From Paramicrosporidium saccamoebae (lineage: Eukaryota; Rozellomycota), in NCBI GenBank assembly GCA_002794465.1, contig MTSL01000105.1, positions 1 to 64,000 on the forward strand: a DNA stretch of 64,000 nt. The letters are read 5' to 3'. This document shows positions 60,991-64,000 of this stretch, piece by piece (position 1 is the first letter of the stretch; each line of letters begins with the position of its first letter). The notes beneath the pieces were generated by a model. It was given only the letters and a program-made list of their open reading frames with translations, made no database searches and was not told the DNA's origin. The position numbers and the translations under genes are program-made.

Positions 60991-61318
60991 TTTTAATTTT
61001 ATATTCTGTCAAGTTCGGATGTATGTAATAGATTGCCGATGTCGCCTTTCCATGTTTTCAATGAAGTCCATCCGAGCCATCAGTCTCACCAGTTTGCGCC
61101 TGCCATCGCATCTTCACAAAGTCCTTCGGTATGTTCTCTGCGCCATCATGCCATCCAGTCAGCTGATAATGGGTGGCAGTCAATAAATTGACTTTTTAAT
61201 TGGTTGCAAGAGTCCCTTCTTGCCCGGGACTATTGCTAGTCTCGAATTCCGGCCGCCCATAGCATCTATAAAGTTCCCTCCTATCCGGAATATCGCTAGT
61301 TTCGAATCCTGGTCATCC
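60991..61318. other. Spacer with imperfect direct repeat
   Basis: 61233-61348 holds two diverged copies of a block of about 56 bp (ATCGCTAGTTTCGAATCC... type), the second reaching into the first codons of STN1. A minus-strand reading near 61085-61190 looks protein-like but lacks a start and a frame-keeping splice, so I do not call a gene. Confidence 0.4.
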
Positions 61319-62201
61319 ATGGTACCTATGGAGTCCCCTCTTTCCACCTCGCATACACGACTATTTATCTCACAAATTCAAGAATTCAAGACTTCTGAAG
61401 GGTCTCAAGGTACTTTTGTACGCATTTGCTGGTTAATTGGCAGGAAATTTGTTAATGTATTGCGACTCTTCGATATGTTTTATAGAAATTGTTGGAATGG
61501 TAATGGGATCGGACACGAGAAACAAGTTTATCAACTACAAAATTCAAGACGGTACAGCATCCATTTCAGCTCTATGGTGGAAGATAAAAGAGGAGGAAGC
61601 TATTCAGAACACGCTGCTAAACGGAACACCTGTCTTAGCGCGTGGAAAGTTTACCGTCTTTGATGAGACTCGTCAAATAACGCTTTCTCAAATCATCCCA
61701 ATTAGTAGTCCTATCCAGGAGGCCTTTTGGATTACGCAAACTATTGTTCTGCAAAAGACAGTGTACCCTCAAGCTGCCAGGCGTCCCAATCCTCTAAAAT
61801 ATCCCCCCATAGCATCGGAACCTCATTTATGGAGTCTTGCCACTAAAGACTTTGGTGGTCAGTTCTGCAAGACTGACATTGCAGATGTTCTTAAGAGACG
61901 AGGCCATCACCTGGATGACCTTGATGGATTAATCACTGAATGGATCAATCTTGGCTTAATTTATTCTGTACCGAATTCACCTTATCGGAAGATACCGGAC
62001 CATAACCTAAATAGCATCTTGTATCAAGAGCTCAAGAGATCATCCAGTGCAGTCCACTATCGCTATATTTGGAACCGTCTTCGAACAATGGGGTATCAAA
62101 TATCGCTGAAAGGTGTAGGGCTGTCCTTGGACGCAATTACGAGCACAAAGGGCAGCCGCGTAAGTAGATCCGGACCAGAAACGTTTCTCTATCAAACGTA
62201 G
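61319..62201 (+). CDS. STN1: CST complex telomere-capping protein STN1
   Basis: Exons 61319-61409 and 61444-62201 with a 34-nt intron; 282 residues. TRLFISQIQEFKTSEGSQGN then CFIEIVGMVMGSDTRNKFIN and YKIQDGTASISALWW form the OB fold of STN1/OBFC1 (LYIRDILDMKES... and YSYGVDDSTGVINCICWK in human). ARGKFTVFDETRQITLSQI is the second half of the OB fold. C-terminal winged helices follow (TDIADVLKRRGHHLDDLDGL). STN1 with TEN1 and CTC1/Cdc13 protects telomeres and recruits polymerase alpha. The first in-frame ATG (MVPMESPL) is used; a second lies three codons on. Confidence 0.85.
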
Positions 62202-62208
62202 CTCAATA

Positions 62209-62535
62209 TCACTGTCGTGTAGCAGGCCGATCAACACGGAACACGCCAAACGCTTCTGTTGGGCAAGAGGAGAGCTCGTTGATTAACTCGACAGCCATTT
62301 TATAGGCTGCTGATTGGAACCGTTCCTATTAGGAGGCCTTATCTTTTCTGGTGCGCGGTGAACCAATTCGCGCTTAAGGAAGAATAATTATATTTAGAGT
62401 ATGATCAGATGAAAGGTTTTACCTCACAAAAGATATTCTACCGACAAAAACAGCTCTCACTAAGCGTGTGCGATAGTAGTTACTGTACGTAGGTAGAAGA
62501 GTTCCTACGCCACACTTTCTATAAATCTGATACAT
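62209..62535 (-). CDS. Small basic protein candidate with 9-nt microexon
   Basis: A model that keeps frame: exons 62428-62535, 62364-62372 and 62209-62325 with introns of 55 and 38 nt, 77 residues. The last exon reads ERFQSAAYKMAVELINELSS then CPTEAFGVFRVDRPATRQ, convincingly protein-like. The first exon is Tyr/Arg-rich like a mitochondrial presequence. The 55-nt intron and microexon are outside the norm here, so the 5' half is doubtful. The start would lie 6 bp after the CDK5RAP1 stop. No family recognised. Confidence 0.38.
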
Positions 62536-62541
62536 TACAGT

Positions 62542-64000
62542 CTAGGCTTTCCCTGCTGGATGATCCTGGGCGTAAAAGGCTTCCATTGACGTGATGGAAA
62601 TGGGGTGTGCTATGGGGGTTGCTCCTTGTGTTCTGGCAATTTTTACGTGAACATAGTCACCCACCACAGGGAATCTCATGGTGTTGCTCATCAAGTCGAG
62701 AGTCGCCTGACGAGGAAAAACGACATTGCGGCCGCCATCGCTCCGACCTGCCAAATCTAGGTTTGACTTTTTGCTGTCACCCTCTACGAGGACTAGCTCA
62801 TGCCGGCCTACGCTCTTCTCGACTCGGCTGCCCATGATTTCGTAGAATTTAGCAATAATTTCAGCCAGGCGTCGTTTTTTATCAGCTTCGGGAACATCAT
62901 CCTCAAATCTTCTATGAGCCATAGTTTTTTCCCGCATGCTATAAGCAAACATATAGGCCATATCATATCCGACTGTTTCAAGTAATCCCAAAGTATCTTG
63001 GTGATCCGCCTCTGTCTCTCCACAAAACCCAGCAATGAAATCGCTGGACAAAGATACATTTGGTATTATTTCTCGAATATGCTCAACCAGTTCAATATAT
63101 GCCTCTCTTGTGTATCCACGTCGCATCCTCTCCAACACTGCAGTGCTTCCACTTTGTGCTGGGAGATGAATCTGCTTGCAAATGTTTGGACGATCACGCA
63201 TCAGGAACAGCAAATCATCAGGAAAGTCCTTTGGGTGAGGCGACGTGAATCTAATTCTCATATTTTTGTCGATTGAAGACACTCTTTCAAGCAAATCCAC
63301 AAACCGTTTGCCACCGATCGTGGGTTTGTAGACGGTACGGAAACCACGACTCATCTCTACTGCTACTGAGGGAGTGGATTCCATAATAGAGAGATCGCAA
63401 TAGCTATTTACATTTTGCCCAAGTAAGGTAACCTCCTTAAGACCTTCATCGGACAGTCTTTGCACCTCTTCAACAATGGATTCAATTGGTCTGCTCCTTT
63501 CTCTCCCTCTGAAAAGTAAGAACGCACACCACACTGATTACCTCGTAAATGGAACAATGCAGAAGGCACACATGTTGTTACATCCGCGCATAATCGAGAC
63601 AAAGGCAGACTTTTTGCTAGAGTCGGTCCTGACCGGCGCGATGTCAGCATAAGTTTCGTCTGCGGACAGCATGACGTTTATTCCGCTGACTCCATCAAAG
63701 GCACCTTCCAGTAGCCTTGGGAGGTCGCGGTAGGCATCAGGGCCACATACGAGATCAACATTGCGCCTTTTCTCCAACAGCTCGGATTTCAATCGTTCCG
63801 CCATACAGCCGAGCACTCCCACAGTCAGGCCTCCACGTTTTCGTTTCTCAATTCCGCCTAACGCATCAAGACGAGACCAAATTTTGGCTTCGGCGTTTTC
63901 ACGAATTGCACACGTCATCAATAGGACCACATCAGCCTCCTCTACATCTTTGCTGATAGTGTACCTTCCCGATTTTTGCAGTACTCCAATAACAATTTCA
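62542..64000 (-). CDS. CDK5RAP1: CDK5RAP1 tRNA 2-methylthio-N6-adenosine synthase (5' end outside window)
   Basis: Partial: exons 62542-63508 and 63542-64000 (continuing beyond) with a 33-nt intron. The N-terminal MTTase domain has [20 protein letters not shown]. The radical-SAM cluster site is [15 protein letters not shown] (CxxxCxxC). [56 protein letters not shown] and [20 protein letters not shown] match CDK5RAP1. The C-terminal TRAM domain ends HVKIARTQG. The enzyme adds a methylthio group to i6A37 of mitochondrial tRNAs, implying active mitochondrial translation. The first in-window residues fit the family, so only an upstream exon or exons are missing. Confidence 0.95.

Noticed and set aside
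61085-61190. Minus-strand stretch resembling a tyrosine-phosphatase motif (THYQLTGWHDGAENIP)
   Set aside because: No start, no catalytic HCSAG motif and no splice that joins it in frame to anything nearby.
61290-61320. tRNA-like TTCGAATCC near 61300
   Set aside because: No acceptor, D or anticodon stems around it; it belongs to the imperfect repeat before STN1.

Overview
This is a nuclear segment of a small, gene-dense eukaryotic genome. About 50 protein genes, one U2 snRNA gene and several repeat families are packed into 64 kb. Exons join cleanly only after removing very short GT-AG introns (mostly 28-39 nt, a few candidates of 40-55 nt), each ending in TAG, CAG or AAG and usually with a CTAAT/CTAAC/TTAAT-like branch site about 10 nt upstream. 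The gene set fits an early-branching member of the fungal side of the opisthokonts. ERMES subunit Mdm10, a Gvp36-like BAR protein, Atg11, Tah18 and a Pcl-like cyclin sit beside genes lost from most Dikarya (histone stem-loop-binding protein SLBP, SNAPC3, MCMDC2). Mitochondria are functional (MIA40, MIC60, MIC19, LETM1, MDM10, CLYBL, CDK5RAP1), so this is not a mitosome-bearing derived microsporidian. A compact intracellular parasite lineage such as Rozellomycota is my inference, not something the sequence proves.

Layout. 1-18.9 kb: a dispersed repeat at the left edge, TAH18, a centrosomin-type (CM1) coiled-coil protein, U2 snRNA, a secreted protein with nuclear-localisation-like basic patches, an exportin-5/Msn5-like karyopherin, SPT4, MCMDC2, a PP6/Sit4 regulatory (SAPS) subunit, POLD3, a candidate structured RNA, a BAR protein and SLBP. 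18.9-24.5 kb: an MFS transporter, then six minus-strand genes for small divergent secreted proteins that look like one tandem family. 24.5-31.9 kb: SNAPC3, PDAT/LRO1, an alpha/beta-hydrolase-like protein, MDM10 and YAR1. 31.9-36.2 kb: six secreted low-complexity proteins (GPQGGF, Arg-Trp, Thr-rich, Gly-Trp/Cys and Asn-Arg-Asp repeats) with TATA boxes just upstream, between inverted copies of the dispersed repeat. 36.3-39.0 kb: MIA40, CDP-diacylglycerol synthase and a four-TM protein. A 10-N gap lies inside a repeat copy at 39.26 kb. 39.4-64 kb: repeat-poor, intron-rich housekeeping genes: PAN2, UBAC2-like, ATG11, TRM10, SUMO, NAA38, CLYBL, UBP6/USP14, MIC60, enolase, a dysferlin-domain protein, IMP4, THOC1, MIC19-like, LETM1, cyclin, an unrecognised protein, STN1, a small candidate and the 3' part of CDK5RAP1.

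How the genes work together. Several products share pathways: MIC60 and MIC19 (MICOS cristae junctions) with MDM10 (ER-mitochondria tether) and MIA40 (intermembrane-space import); PDAT and CDS1 (lipid synthesis); SNAPC3 with the U2 gene (snRNA transcription and splicing of the tiny introns); UBP6, UBAC2 and SUMO (ubiquitin-like pathways); PAN2, THOC1, SPT4 and SLBP (mRNA life cycle). The two clusters of secreted proteins are the accessory, probably lineage-specific, part. They are the best candidates for an undescribed system (host interaction or spore/cyst wall).
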